Shown: positions 25,665-34,478, counted from the first letter of the stretch. The stretch: 64,000 bases of DNA from Pseudomonas sp. PSB18 (GCF_014596565.1 NZ_NOIN01000006.1:186001-250000), one strand, 5' to 3'. The notes: generated from the sequence alone by a model not told the origin. Made by a program: numbers and translations.

Positions 25665-26953
25665 CGGGCGCCTCCGGCCAATTGCGCGAGGGCCTTGGCG
25701 AAGAAATCGCGACCGCCGAAATTGCCCGACTTGAGCGCCAGGGCCAGCGGTTCTGCGCCGCTGCTGAGGGTCGCAGGCACACCCGGATCGATCTGCGCGC
25801 CGATCTGCAGCAACGTCACCTGCAGCGCCTTGACCACCGCGCCTGAAGTTTCGCCACCGGCAATCACGAAACGCCGTACACCTTGTTCGCGCAAACCTCG
25901 GGCGATCTCGCCCAAGGCGTTTTCCACCAGCGCACCGGCCCGCCCAGCGCCCAACTGTTGTTGCACGGCCTTGACCTCATCGGCGCTGTTAGTGGCATAG
26001 ATCAGCACGGTGTCCGCCGCGTCGCGGGCAAACGCCAGCGCTCGGGCGACCACCGGCTCACCGGCCGCCAGCGCCACGGGATCGATGCGCAAGGCCGGCC
26101 GCCCAGCCTCGAGCCAGGCGGCCACTTGTCCATTGGTGGCGATTGACGCACTGCCGGCCAAGACCACTTCACCGCCAGGGACCTGGGGCAGCGTCGACAC
26201 GTCGAAATCCCTCAGTCGGCCGGCTCGCCGGAAGTTGTCCGGCAGCCCCAGGGCCAGCCCGGAACCGCCCGTCAGCAAGGACAAGTCAGCACAGGCCGCA
26301 CCGAGGGTGTACAGGTCCGCATCGGACAATGCGTCGGCGATGGCCATGCCGACGCCCTGGTCGCGCAACTCGGTCATCTTCGCCCGCACGGCGTCCACGC
26401 CCTGGGCGACGCTGTCGTAGCGCAACAGGCCAACCTCGAGGGAAGTCTGGGCTTGCAGCACACGCACCAGGTTGGCGTCGGTCATCGGCGTCAACGGGTG
26501 GTGTTGCATGCCCGACTCGTTCAGCAATTGGTCCTGCACGAACAGGTGGCCGCGGAAAATCGTCCGGCCGTTTTCCGGAAACGCCGGGCAAGCCAAGGTG
26601 AAATCACTGTCCAGGGCTTTGAGCAGGGCTTCGCTGACCTGGCCGATATTGCCCGCGGCGGTCGAATCGAAAGTCGAGCAGTATTTGAAGAAAATCTGCC
26701 GGCAGCCGCGTTCACGCAACCAGGCCAGCGCCGCGAGGGATTCGTCGATGGCCTCGGCCACAGGCAGGGTTCGCGACTTGAGGGCAATCACGATCGCATC
26801 GGCCGCCAGGCCTTCAGCTTCGTCGGTACCGGGAATGCCGATGCTCTGCACCGTGCGCATGCCGCCGCGCACCAGCATGTTGGCCAAGTCCGTGGCACCC
26901 GTGAAATCGTCGGCAATGCAGCCCAGCAGCGGGCGCGCGTTGGAAGGGGTCAT
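25661..26953 (-). CDS. otnK: 3-oxo-tetronate kinase (DUF1537 family)
   Basis: A 430-residue four-carbon acid-sugar kinase. The N-terminal substrate domain begins LLGCIADDFTGATDLANMLV (residues about 9-28), with the DDFTGATD signature and FFKYCSTFDSTAAGNIG. The C-terminal nucleotide-binding domain has the FVIAGGETSGAVV motif. It phosphorylates 3-oxo-tetronate made by the adjacent dehydrogenase. It lies 9 bp after the dehydrogenase gene, in the same operon. Confidence 0.93.
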   Translation of the reverse strand: MTPSNARPLLGCIADDFTGATDLANMLVRGGMRTVQSIGIPGTDEAEGLAADAIVIALKSRTLPVAEAIDESLAALAWLRERGCRQIFFKYCSTFDSTAAGNIGQVSEALLKALDSDFTLACPAFPENGRTIFRGHLFVQDQLLNESGMQHHPLTPMTDANLVRVLQAQTSLEVGLLRYDSVAQGVDAVRAKMTELRDQGVGMAIADALSDADLYTLGAACADLSLLTGGSGLALGLPDNFRRAGRLRDFDVSTLPQVPGGEVVLAGSASIATNGQVAAWLEAGRPALRIDPVALAAGEPVVARALAFARDAADTVLIYATNSADEVKAVQQQLGAGRAGALVENALGEIARGLREQGVRRFVIAGGETSGAVVKALQVTLLQIGAQIDPGVPATLSSGAEPLALALKSGNFGGRDFFAKALAQLAGGAR

Positions 26954-26962
26954 GGCGGCTCC

Positions 26963-27868
26963 TCAGATCGAATCGGGCTTGGCGGTCGGCAGGTCGATGC
27001 CCGGGAAAATCTTGATCACCGCCGAATCATCCTCCCGACCGAAACCGGCGCTGGAAGCCTGCATGAACATCTGGTGCGCGGTGGCCGACAGCGGCAACGG
27101 GAATTTGCTGGCGCGGGCGGTATCGAGCACCAGGCCCAGATCCTTGACGAAGATATCCACCGCCGACAGGGGCGTGTAGTCAGCCTTGAGGATGTGCGGC
27201 ACGCGGTTTTCGAACATCCAGGAGTTGCCGGCGCTGTGGGTGATCACTTCATACAACGCATCGGCATCCACGCCTTCGCGCAGCCCCAGGGCCATGGCTT
27301 CGGCCGAGGCGGCGATGTGTACGCCGGCCAGCAATTGATTGATGATTTTGACTTTGGAGCCCAAGCCATGGACATCGCCCAGGCGATAGACCTTGCCCGC
27401 CATGCCCGCCAGGACCGCTTCGGCCTTGGCGTAGGCCGGGGCCGGGCCCGACGTCATCATGGTCATCTCGCCAGCCGCGGCCTTGGCCGCACCGCCGGAG
27501 ATCGGCGCGTCGAGGTACAGCAGGCCGGTCTGCGCCAGGCGCTGGCCCAGTTCCACGGCAAAGGTCGGCGCCACGGTGGCGCACCCGATGACCAGGCTGC
27601 CCTCGCGCAAGGCTTGCACGGCACCGTTCTCGCCAAACAACACGGTGTCGGTCTGCTCGGCGTTCACCACCACGGTGATGATCACATCGCAGTGAGCCGC
27701 CATGTCGGCAGGCGACGCACAGGCCACCCCGCCCTCGCCGGCAAATTGTTCGGTGACGGCGGCACGCACATCACAGGCATGCACATTGAAGCCTGCGCGC
27801 AGCAACGAGTGGGCAATGCCCAGGCCCATCGCGCCGAGACCGATCACACCGACATTCTTGTTATTCAT
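26963..27868 (-). CDS. ltnD: L-threonate dehydrogenase (beta-hydroxyacid dehydrogenase family)
   Basis: A 301-residue NAD(P)-dependent dehydrogenase. The Rossmann motif is VIGLGAMGLGIAHSLLRAG (residues about 7-25). The substrate motif is DAPISGGAAKAAAGEMTMM, and the catalytic lysine lies in the GSKVKIINQLLAG helix. The best fit is LtnD, first step of L-threonate breakdown, from co-location with OtnK/OtnC/OtnI. ATG 27868 (MNNKNVGVIG) is preceded by GGAGTGCC; an upstream in-frame start is less likely. First gene of the leftward operon, divergent from the FAD oxidoreductase gene. Confidence 0.92.
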   Translation of the reverse strand: MNNKNVGVIGLGAMGLGIAHSLLRAGFNVHACDVRAAVTEQFAGEGGVACASPADMAAHCDVIITVVVNAEQTDTVLFGENGAVQALREGSLVIGCATVAPTFAVELGQRLAQTGLLYLDAPISGGAAKAAAGEMTMMTSGPAPAYAKAEAVLAGMAGKVYRLGDVHGLGSKVKIINQLLAGVHIAASAEAMALGLREGVDADALYEVITHSAGNSWMFENRVPHILKADYTPLSAVDIFVKDLGLVLDTARASKFPLPLSATAHQMFMQASSAGFGREDDSAVIKIFPGIDLPTAKPDSI

Positions 27869-28081
27869 GAGGCACTCCGGGAGAGACAGCAAACCGTTCT
27901 GGTGGGTCTTGTAGCAAGCTTTGTCCTACAGGTTGGTTTCGATCATCCACCAATGAACAGATCTTGTGAAGTATTTTTTCAATCTAACATTTTTTAACAC
28001 AGCTCTTTTTCCAGAGGCATCGTCTTCACCTGACTCCCAGGCAGGGCTACCCTGCAACGTCACGCAGCCCCTGAAGGAGAA

Positions 28082-29194
28082 ATGCGGTTGAACGTCGATA
28101 TCGAATGCGTGGTGGTGGGCGCGGGGGTCGTCGGTCTGGCCGTGGCCCGGGAGCTGGCCCAGGCCGGCCATGAGGTGCTGCTGATCGAAGCCGGCGGCGC
28201 CATCGGCATGGGCACCAGCTCGCGCAATTCCGAAGTCATCCATGCCGGCATCTACTACCCACCGGGCAGCCTCAAGGCCCGGTTGTGCGTCGAAGGTCGG
28301 CACCGGCTGTACGCCTATTGCGAAAGCCACGGCGTGATGACTCGTCGGCTCGGCAAGCTGATCGTCGCCAAGGACCCGGCGCAGGTGGCCGGACTCCAGG
28401 TGTTGCTGGAACGCGGCTTGATGAACGGTGTGGACGACCTGCGCCTGCTTGATCGGGAGCAGGCGTTGGCCCTGGAACCGGCGCTGGCGTGTGTCGCCGC
28501 GTTGTATTCGCCTTCCACGGGCATTGTCGATTCCCATGCATTGATGCTGGCCTTGCAAGGCGATGCCGAAGCGGCCGGCGCGAACCTGGCCTTCCACACG
28601 CCGTTGCTGGGGGTTCGCATCGGCGCCGGACACTTCCTGCTGGAATTGGGTGGCACCGCCCAGATGAACCTGTCCTGCCGTCGATTGATCAACGCCGCCG
28701 GCCTCCAGGCGCCCGCCCTCGCCCGTCGCATGGAGGGCCTGCTGGCGCAAACAGTGCCCCCTGACTATTTGTGCAAGGGCAACTACTTCAGCCTGGCCGG
28801 ACGTGCGCCTTTCCGGCATCTGGTCTACCCGGCCCCGGAAGCCGCCGGGCTGGGCATCCACATGACCCTGGACCTGGCGGGCCAGGCCCGTTTCGGTCCT
28901 GATATCGAATGGCTAGAACACGAGGACTACCGGGTCGATCCGGCGCGCGCCGAAACCTTCTACCCGGCGATTCGCACTTACTGGCCCGACCTGCCCGACC
29001 ACAGCCTGCAACCGGCCTACAGCGGCATCCGCCCAAAGATCTCCGCCCCCGGCGATCCCGCCCGCGACTTCCTCATCAGCAGCGCCGCCGAGCACCAGGT
29101 GCCGGGGCTGATCAACCTGTTCGGCATCGAATCGCCGGGGCTGACCGCTTGCCTGGCGATTGCCGGGCAGGTGCGGCAATTGCTCGATGACTGA
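28082..29194 (+). CDS. FAD-dependent oxidoreductase, L-2-hydroxyglutarate oxidase-like
   Basis: A 370-residue DAO-family flavoprotein. The FAD-binding Rossmann motif is VVVGAGVVGLAVARELAQAG (residues about 10-29), then SSRNSEVIHAGIYY, which is diagnostic of the LhgO/L2HGDH subfamily. The C-terminal part has the GIRPK and FGIESPGLTA motifs that close the FAD site. AAGGAGA precedes ATG 28082. It is transcribed away from the acid-sugar operon, so substrate assignment as L-2-hydroxyglutarate is from similarity only; another 2-hydroxy acid tied to the C4-acid pathway is possible. Confidence 0.85.
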   Translation: MRLNVDIECVVVGAGVVGLAVARELAQAGHEVLLIEAGGAIGMGTSSRNSEVIHAGIYYPPGSLKARLCVEGRHRLYAYCESHGVMTRRLGKLIVAKDPAQVAGLQVLLERGLMNGVDDLRLLDREQALALEPALACVAALYSPSTGIVDSHALMLALQGDAEAAGANLAFHTPLLGVRIGAGHFLLELGGTAQMNLSCRRLINAAGLQAPALARRMEGLLAQTVPPDYLCKGNYFSLAGRAPFRHLVYPAPEAAGLGIHMTLDLAGQARFGPDIEWLEHEDYRVDPARAETFYPAIRTYWPDLPDHSLQPAYSGIRPKISAPGDPARDFLISSAAEHQVPGLINLFGIESPGLTACLAIAGQVRQLLDD

Positions 29195-29208
29195 ACTGCA
29201 AATCCTCT

Positions 29209-29296
29209 GTGGGAGCGAGCCTGCTCGCGATGGGGCCAGGCCAGTCGACATCATCATTGGCTGAACGACCGCTATCGCGAGCAGGCTCGCTCCCAC
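29209..29296. repeat. REPIN (two inverted REP units)
   Basis: Units at 29209-29230 (direct) and 29275-29296 (inverted), 44 nt apart, directly after the FAD oxidoreductase gene. The rest of the 315-base gap before the hemerythrin gene (29297-29509) shows no gene and presumably holds the hemerythrin promoter. Confidence 0.92.
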
Positions 29297-29509
29297 AAGG
29301 GGGTTCTTGGTCAGGGCAGCGCAAAGTGCAAGGCAATTTGGCCCCTCTTCATGCAGCCTGCACGATGATAAAAACGGCGATCATCCCAACCAATTGTTTT
29401 TAAAGGGTTTTACAAAGCCACCTGGCTGGCACGGCCGATGCAATCCTTGGTTAACGCGACGTCGGCGCTTGAAGCCGGCTCGTAACCGTGAATTGCCGAG
29501 GAGCTGTAT

Positions 29510-29986
29510 ATGAACGCCATCGATCTGTTGAAAGCTGACCATGAACGCGTCAAAGGTATTCTGGCTCAACTGAGCGAATCCACCGAACGCGGCGTCAAGA
29601 AACGTACTGACCTGTTGGCGAAGCTGGAAATGGAAGTCACCATTCATACCCGACTGGAAGAAGAGATCCTGTACCCGGCCTTCAAGCAAGCGGGGGGCAA
29701 GGACGAGGCTGAAATGTACTACGAGGCCAAGGAAGAACATCGCACAGTCGATTCGCTGGTGCTGCCGGACCTGAAGGCCACCGATCCTTCTCAACCGGAA
29801 TTTGCCGGCCGGGTGAAAGTGGTCAAGGAACTGCTTGAGCACCATATCGAAGAAGAAGAGAAAGAGATGTTCCCGCAAGCCAAGAAACTGCTGGGCAAAG
29901 CCAAGCTGGATGCCTTGGGTGAACAGATGGAAACCATGAAGGCGCAGTACAAGAAGGAACTGGGCAGCGCCAATATGGCCGCCTGA
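29510..29986 (+). CDS. Hemerythrin HHE-domain protein
   Basis: A 158-residue four-helix-bundle protein with a predicted di-iron site: H11 (KADHERV), H46 and E50 (TIHTRLEEE), H77 (EEHRTV), H111/H112 and E116 (LEHHIEEEEKEM). Such cytosolic HHE proteins bind oxygen or NO, or protect against oxidative or nitrosative stress; the precise role here is unknown. A GAGGAGCTG ribosome site precedes the start. A long hairpin separates it from the convergent LysR gene. Confidence 0.9.
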   Translation: MNAIDLLKADHERVKGILAQLSESTERGVKKRTDLLAKLEMEVTIHTRLEEEILYPAFKQAGGKDEAEMYYEAKEEHRTVDSLVLPDLKATDPSQPEFAGRVKVVKELLEHHIEEEEKEMFPQAKKLLGKAKLDALGEQMETMKAQYKKELGSANMAA

Positions 29987-29995
29987 TCGGGCCTG

Positions 29996-30035
29996 GCTGA
30001 GTTTTCAGCCGTCCTGGGACGGTTGAAAACTCAGC
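29996..30035. terminator. Long hairpin between convergent hemerythrin and LysR genes
   Basis: A 19-bp stem with a single G-T wobble: GCTGAGTTTTCAGCCGTCC and its complement, with a 2-nt loop. The right arm reaches the last base of the LysR stop codon. A/T-rich blocks inside the arms could serve termination in both directions, but there is no long T-run. Confidence 0.75.
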
Positions 30036-30919
30036 TACTGCATATGTTCCCGTAGAAATTCCACCAGCGCCTGCACCGGGCGCGAACTCTGGCGATGTTG
30101 CGGGTAGACCGCCGACAGCGCCAGCGGCTCGGTTTCGAAGCCCTCCAGTACCTTGACCAACCGTCCATCCTTCAGCGCATCGCCGAGGATGAAGGTAGGG
30201 AGATAGGTAATGCCCATGCCGGCGATGGCCGCATCCCGGAGTAGATCACCGTTGTTGGCGCGCATGCGTCCAGCGACCTCCAACACCAGCGGTTTCCCCC
30301 CTCCTCCGAAACGCCACTGCACCTGACGGCTGTGACCATAGGGCAGGCAGTCATGGTTGCGCAGGTCCTCGGGGCGCGAGGGTGTGCCGCGTTGCGCCAG
30401 GTAGGACGGGCTGGCGCAGTAGACCCGATCGATGCTCGCGATGCGGCGGGCAATCAAGGTCGAATCCTCCAGCACGCCGATTCGTAGCGCCAGGTCGTAA
30501 CCCTCCCCCAGCAAATCCACCGAGCGGTCACTCAGGTCCACTTCGACGCTGACCTGCGGATAACGCTGCAAGAACAACGGCAGCAGACAGCCCAGGTGCG
30601 CCACGGCAAAGGACAGCGGCGCGCTGAGTCGAAGGGTGCCCCGAGGCTCGCTGGTCTGTCCGCTGATGCCCAGTTCCACCTGTTCGATCTCGCTGAGCAG
30701 GCGCAGGGCGGCCTCGTAATAGCGCTGGCCCAACGGGGTGACATCCAGACGCCGCGTCGAGCGGTTGAGCAGGCGTACCCCCAGCCGCTGTTCCAGCTCC
30801 ATGAGCTTGCGGCTGACGAATTGCTTGGACAATCCCAACTTGTCCGCCGCCGCCGTGAAGCTGCCCGACTCCATGACCTGGGCAAAAATGCGCATTTCTT
30901 CGAAGGGGTTCATTGTCAC
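30035..30919 (-). CDS. LysR-family transcriptional regulator
   Basis: A 294-residue regulator. The N-terminal winged helix (MRIFAQVMESGSFTAAADKLGLSK, residues about 9-32, then FVSRKLMELEQRLGVRLLNR) is followed by a LysR substrate domain of the CrgA/AaeR type (RGTLRLSAPLSFAVAHL). Its target is not evident: both neighbours could be independent, since a terminator and a REP pair separate it from the YcaC-type gene. Confidence 0.9.
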   Translation of the reverse strand: MTMNPFEEMRIFAQVMESGSFTAAADKLGLSKQFVSRKLMELEQRLGVRLLNRSTRRLDVTPLGQRYYEAALRLLSEIEQVELGISGQTSEPRGTLRLSAPLSFAVAHLGCLLPLFLQRYPQVSVEVDLSDRSVDLLGEGYDLALRIGVLEDSTLIARRIASIDRVYCASPSYLAQRGTPSRPEDLRNHDCLPYGHSRQVQWRFGGGGKPLVLEVAGRMRANNGDLLRDAAIAGMGITYLPTFILGDALKDGRLVKVLEGFETEPLALSAVYPQHRQSSRPVQALVEFLREHMQ

Positions 30920-31003
30920 TCCAGGGGTGGACAGTGAGGGAGTTCAGTTGAGCATTGTGGTCGGAGTGGGACAGATTGGAAAGGATTGGATGGACTGACG
31001 CCA

Positions 31004-31093
31004 TCGCGAGCAGGCTCGCTCCCACAGGGGATTCGGGCGTTCTCAAGAGGCATGTCCACCACAAAACCCATGTGGGAGCGAGCCTGCTCGCGA
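31004..31093. repeat. REP pair in the opposite arrangement
   Basis: Units at 31004-31025 (inverted) and 31072-31093 (direct), 46 nt apart. The order is the reverse of the usual REPINs in this window. It lies between the LysR gene and the YcaC-type hydrolase gene. Confidence 0.88.
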
Positions 31094-31120
31094 TGGCGGC
31101 CTGTCAGTCGACCAAAAACC

Positions 31121-31144
31121 AAAACGCCCGCACAAGGCGGGCGT
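31121..31144 (-). terminator. Rho-independent terminator after the YcaC-type gene
   Basis: Read on the minus strand: ACGCCCGC/GCGGGCGT stem with a 5-nt loop followed by TTTT and more T-rich sequence. It ends the leftward LysR/DoxX/amidohydrolase operon. Confidence 0.85.
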
Positions 31145-31167
31145 CGTCCAGCAACAACCACTGAAGC

Positions 31168-31797
31168 TTACTTGGCAGTCAGCGCCGCGTAGCTGTTCAT
31201 CAGGTTGCGGTAGTTCGGAATGCGCTGGGACAGCAGGTTGCCCAGGCCTTCAATGTCGTTGCGCCAGTCGCGATGCAGTTCGCAAGCCACCGAGAACCAG
31301 TTCATCAGCTGTGCGCCGGCAGCGGTCATGCGAGCCCAGGAGGCCTGCTGCACGGTTTCGTTGAAGGTGCCCGAGGCGTCGGTGACGACGAACACGTCGA
31401 AACCTTCGGCCAGCGCCGACAAGGTCGGGAACGCCACGCAGACATCGGTCACCACGCCAGCGATGATCAGTTGCTTGCGGCCGGTGGCCTTGATCGCCTT
31501 GACGAAGTCTTCGTTGTCCCAGGCATTGATCTGGCCTGGACGCGGGATGTACGGCGCGTCCGGGAACATTTCCTTGAGCTCCGGCACGAGCGGGCCGTTA
31601 GGGCCTTTTTCGAAGCTGGTGGTCAGGATGGTCGGCAGACCGAAGAACTTCGCCAGGTCGGCCAGGGCCAGCACGTTGTTCTTGAACTCGTTGGGCGAGA
31701 AGTCCTGGACCAGGGAGATCAGGCCGGTCTGGTGATCGACCAGCAGGACGACTGCATCATCTTTGTTCAGGCGGTTGTAGACAGGGGCGTTGCTCAT
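31168..31797 (-). CDS. Isochorismatase-family hydrolase, YcaC type
   Basis: A 209-residue cysteine hydrolase. It shows the catalytic aspartate of VLLVDHQTGLI (D21) and the nucleophile of GVVTDVCVAF (C120), with the cis-peptide VVTD preceding it. YcaC-like enzymes form octameric rings and their substrates are unknown. It is the last gene of a leftward group with an amidohydrolase, an ABM-domain protein, DoxX and LysR. AAGGAGT lies before the start. A REPIN separates it from the amidohydrolase. Confidence 0.9.
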   Translation of the reverse strand: MSNAPVYNRLNKDDAVVLLVDHQTGLISLVQDFSPNEFKNNVLALADLAKFFGLPTILTTSFEKGPNGPLVPELKEMFPDAPYIPRPGQINAWDNEDFVKAIKATGRKQLIIAGVVTDVCVAFPTLSALAEGFDVFVVTDASGTFNETVQQASWARMTAAGAQLMNWFSVACELHRDWRNDIEGLGNLLSQRIPNYRNLMNSYAALTAK

Positions 31798-31832
31798 GGG
31801 ATGACTCCTTATGCATGGTTGTTACAAATCCT

Positions 31833-31918
31833 GTGGGAGCGAGCCTGCTCGCGAAGCGGTGTGCCTGTTGCGAAAGTGTCGGATGCGCCGACTTCTTCGC
31901 GAGCAGGCTCGCTCCCAC
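31833..31918. repeat. REPIN inside the amidohydrolase/YcaC operon
   Basis: Units at 31833-31854 (direct) and 31897-31918 (inverted), 42 nt apart, between the amidohydrolase stop and the YcaC-type start. As an RNA hairpin it could adjust expression within the operon. Confidence 0.9.
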
Positions 31919-31938
31919 AGGGGGGATGTTGATGTCGG

Positions 31939-33777
31939 TCAGAACGCGAAGCAGGAACAGCCGAACGCGCCCCAGAAACCTTGGAAATCGCTGACCGGGA
32001 CGTTCGACAGCCGCGCCCGCTCATGGCTATGGGAATGCACCGTGCAAGGACCGCTGCACTGGTGAACCTGGGCCTGCAACGGCGAGGTCGGGCGCCAGTG
32101 ACCTGGCACCTTGACCACCGGCGACCAGTCCGGCAGTACCGGGACACTGGCAGGGCCGAGTTTTTCGAAGTCGCCGGCGGCGTACACCACCTTGCCGTCG
32201 ACCACCGTCAGCACGGACTCGATCCACTTGATGGCTTCTTCCTCGACGCTGAAGAAGTCGGCGCTCAGCGCCGCCAGGTCCGCCAGTTGGCCGACCTTGA
32301 TCTGGCCCTTCTTGCCTTGCTCCGAGGAGAACCAGGCACTGCCATGGGTGAACAGCTCCAGCGCGGTCAAGCGCGGCAGGCCTTCTTCGTGCAGCGCCAG
32401 ACCACCGACCGTGCGACCGCTGACCATCCAGTACAGCGAGGTCCAAGGGTTGTAGCTCGATACTCGGGTGGCGTCGGTGCCGGCACCCACCGGCACGCCT
32501 TCGGCCAGCATGCGCTTGATCGGCGGCGTCGCCTCGGCGGCCTTGGCGCCGTAGCGGTCGACAAAGTACTCGCCCTGGAAGGCCATGCGGTCCTGGATGG
32601 CAATACCGCCGCCCAGTGCGCGGACCCGTTCGATGTTTTGCGGGGTGATGGTTTCGGCGTGGTCGAAGAACCATGGCAAGCCGTTGAACGGGATGTCGCG
32701 GTTGACCTTCTCGAACACGTCGAGCATGCGGCTGATGGACTCGTTGTAGGTGGCATGCAGGCGGAACGGCCAGCGCTGCTCCACCAGGTGCCGGACCACC
32801 GGCTCCAGGTCCTGCTCCATGCCGGGCGGCAGGTCCGGACGCGGCTCGAGGAAGTCTTCGAAATCCGCCGCCGAGAACACCAGCATTTCACCGGCGCCGT
32901 TGTGCCGCAGGAAATCATCGCCCTGGTGCAGCTTGACGCTGCCGGTCCAGTTCTTGAAGTCGCTGAGCTCTTCCTTGGGCTTCTGGGTGAACAGGTTGTA
33001 GGCGATGCGCACCGTCAACTGTTCTTCCCGGGCCAACTGCTCGATCACCGCGTAGTCGTCGGGGTAATTCTGGAAACCACCGCCCGCGTCGATGGCACTG
33101 GTCAGCCCCAGGCGGTTGAGTTCACGCATGAACTGGCGAGTGGAGTTGACCTGGTACTCCAGCGGCAACTTCGGCCCCTTGGCCAACGTGGAGTAGAGGA
33201 TCATCGCGTTGGGACGCGCCACCAGCATGCCGGTGGGTTCGCCCTTGCTGTCGCGCACGATCTCGCCGCCCGGTGGGTTCGGCGTGTCACGGGTGTAACC
33301 GGCCACCCGCAGCGCGGCGCGGTTGAGCAAGGCGCGGTCATACAGGTGCAACACGAACACCGGTGTATCGGGGGCGGCCTGGTTGAGTTCTTCCAAGGTT
33401 GGCATGCGCTTTTCGGCGAACTGGAATTCGTTCCAGCCGCCCACCACACGTACCCATTGCGGCGTCGGCGTACGGTCGGCCTGGTCCTTGAGCATGCGCA
33501 GGGCATCGGCCAGGGACGGCACGCCTTCCCAACGCAGTTCGAGGTTGTAGTTCAGGCCGCCGCGAATCAGGTGCAGGTGCGAGTCGTTAAGCCCGGGGAT
33601 GACGGTGCGGCCCTTGAGGTCGATGACCTGGGTACCGCCGCCACGCAGGGCCATGGCCTCGGCGTCGGTGCCCACGACAACGAACTTGCCCTGGCTGATG
33701 GCCACGGCGCTGGCCCGGGGCTTTTCCCGGTCGACGGTGTGGAACTGGCCATTGAACAGAATCAGATCGGCGTTCAT
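31939..33777 (-). CDS. YtcJ-like metal-dependent amidohydrolase
   Basis: A 612-residue amidohydrolase-superfamily protein. The metal motif H-x-H is in PGLNDSHLHL (H67, H69). Further ligands are likely in RLHATYNES, FDHAETI and VGAGTDATR. The DUF-type N- and C-terminal beta sandwich of the YtcJ subfamily is present (VLTVVDGKVVYA near the end). ATG 33777 has AAGGAGA in front. Odd feature: the final 40 residues form a Cys/His-rich tail (CSGPCTVHSHSHER ... GAFGCSCFAF), absent from typical amidohydrolases as far as I recall. Substrate unknown. It belongs to the LysR-led operon. Confidence 0.9.
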   Translation of the reverse strand: MNADLILFNGQFHTVDREKPRASAVAISQGKFVVVGTDAEAMALRGGGTQVIDLKGRTVIPGLNDSHLHLIRGGLNYNLELRWEGVPSLADALRMLKDQADRTPTPQWVRVVGGWNEFQFAEKRMPTLEELNQAAPDTPVFVLHLYDRALLNRAALRVAGYTRDTPNPPGGEIVRDSKGEPTGMLVARPNAMILYSTLAKGPKLPLEYQVNSTRQFMRELNRLGLTSAIDAGGGFQNYPDDYAVIEQLAREEQLTVRIAYNLFTQKPKEELSDFKNWTGSVKLHQGDDFLRHNGAGEMLVFSAADFEDFLEPRPDLPPGMEQDLEPVVRHLVEQRWPFRLHATYNESISRMLDVFEKVNRDIPFNGLPWFFDHAETITPQNIERVRALGGGIAIQDRMAFQGEYFVDRYGAKAAEATPPIKRMLAEGVPVGAGTDATRVSSYNPWTSLYWMVSGRTVGGLALHEEGLPRLTALELFTHGSAWFSSEQGKKGQIKVGQLADLAALSADFFSVEEEAIKWIESVLTVVDGKVVYAAGDFEKLGPASVPVLPDWSPVVKVPGHWRPTSPLQAQVHQCSGPCTVHSHSHERARLSNVPVSDFQGFWGAFGCSCFAF

Positions 33778-33851
33778 AGGGTTCTCCTTCAACTATCAAA
33801 AAATGTGTGACCAGGGAGCTTGTTGTGGCTAGGCACAACGGCTCGACAGGC

Positions 33852-34478
33852 TCATGGTTCCAAATGCTCGTGCGCTGTCGAGGCTTGCAGCCAGGGTGCG
33901 AACAGACGGGTCGCCAACGGCATGCACACGTAACAGACCGAGAGCACGATGGTCACGGTGATCAGGAACGTGGCAACGACGTAGTTGGAGAGAAATGCGT
34001 TGAGTTGCAGCACGGGGCCCCAGATCAGCGGCACCAGCAAGGTGTGCGGCAGGATGACCAACAGCGTCACCACGGCCTGCTTCCAGCGCGGTGGCGGCGT
34101 GGAGGCGTCGGCCAGCGGGGCGAACCAGAACTCCTTGTGGGAGGCGACCTCGGTCTGGTCACCGTCGGCCAGCAACGGCGTGGCCTCTTCCACCAGCTCG
34201 CGGCGCTCGGGCGAATCGAGCCAGCGCTGCATGGCCTCGGTGGAACAGAAACGCAGCACGCAAGTGAACAGCGACAACCCGCCCTGCTTGCCCCGCACGA
34301 CATCGACGCCCAGGTGTCCCGGCCAACTACCGGCCACGGTCACGATGCGGCGCAACCAGGCCTCATAGGCCGCGTCCTGGCCGGCCTTGACCCGGTGCTT
34401 GACGATCAGGGTCACGATTTCATCGAAGCCAGGTGTGGCAGTGCCCGTTGTGGGCTCGACAACTTGAGATTCAGACAT
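33852..34478 (-). CDS. Antibiotic-biosynthesis-monooxygenase (ABM) domain protein with C-terminal membrane helices
   Basis: A 208-residue protein. Residues about 20-110 form a ferredoxin-like ABM domain (VTLIVKHRVKAGQDAAYEAW at the start, FCSTEAMQRWLDSPERRELV later). Two hydrophobic helices follow at about 130-150 and 160-190 (AVVTLLVILPHTLLVPLIW and ATFLITVTIVLSVCYVCMPL), so it is probably membrane-anchored. I chose ATG 34478 because it overlaps the DoxX stop by 8 bp. ABM domains without cofactor can act on quinol-like or heme substrates; here the function is unknown. Confidence 0.85.
   Translation of the reverse strand: MSESQVVEPTTGTATPGFDEIVTLIVKHRVKAGQDAAYEAWLRRIVTVAGSWPGHLGVDVVRGKQGGLSLFTCVLRFCSTEAMQRWLDSPERRELVEEATPLLADGDQTEVASHKEFWFAPLADASTPPPRWKQAVVTLLVILPHTLLVPLIWGPVLQLNAFLSNYVVATFLITVTIVLSVCYVCMPLATRLFAPWLQASTAHEHLEP

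Noticed and set aside
31981..33810. A 609-codon frame antisense to the amidohydrolase
   Set aside because: It mirrors the codon bias of the real gene and shows no domain. The amidohydrolase on the other strand is well supported.
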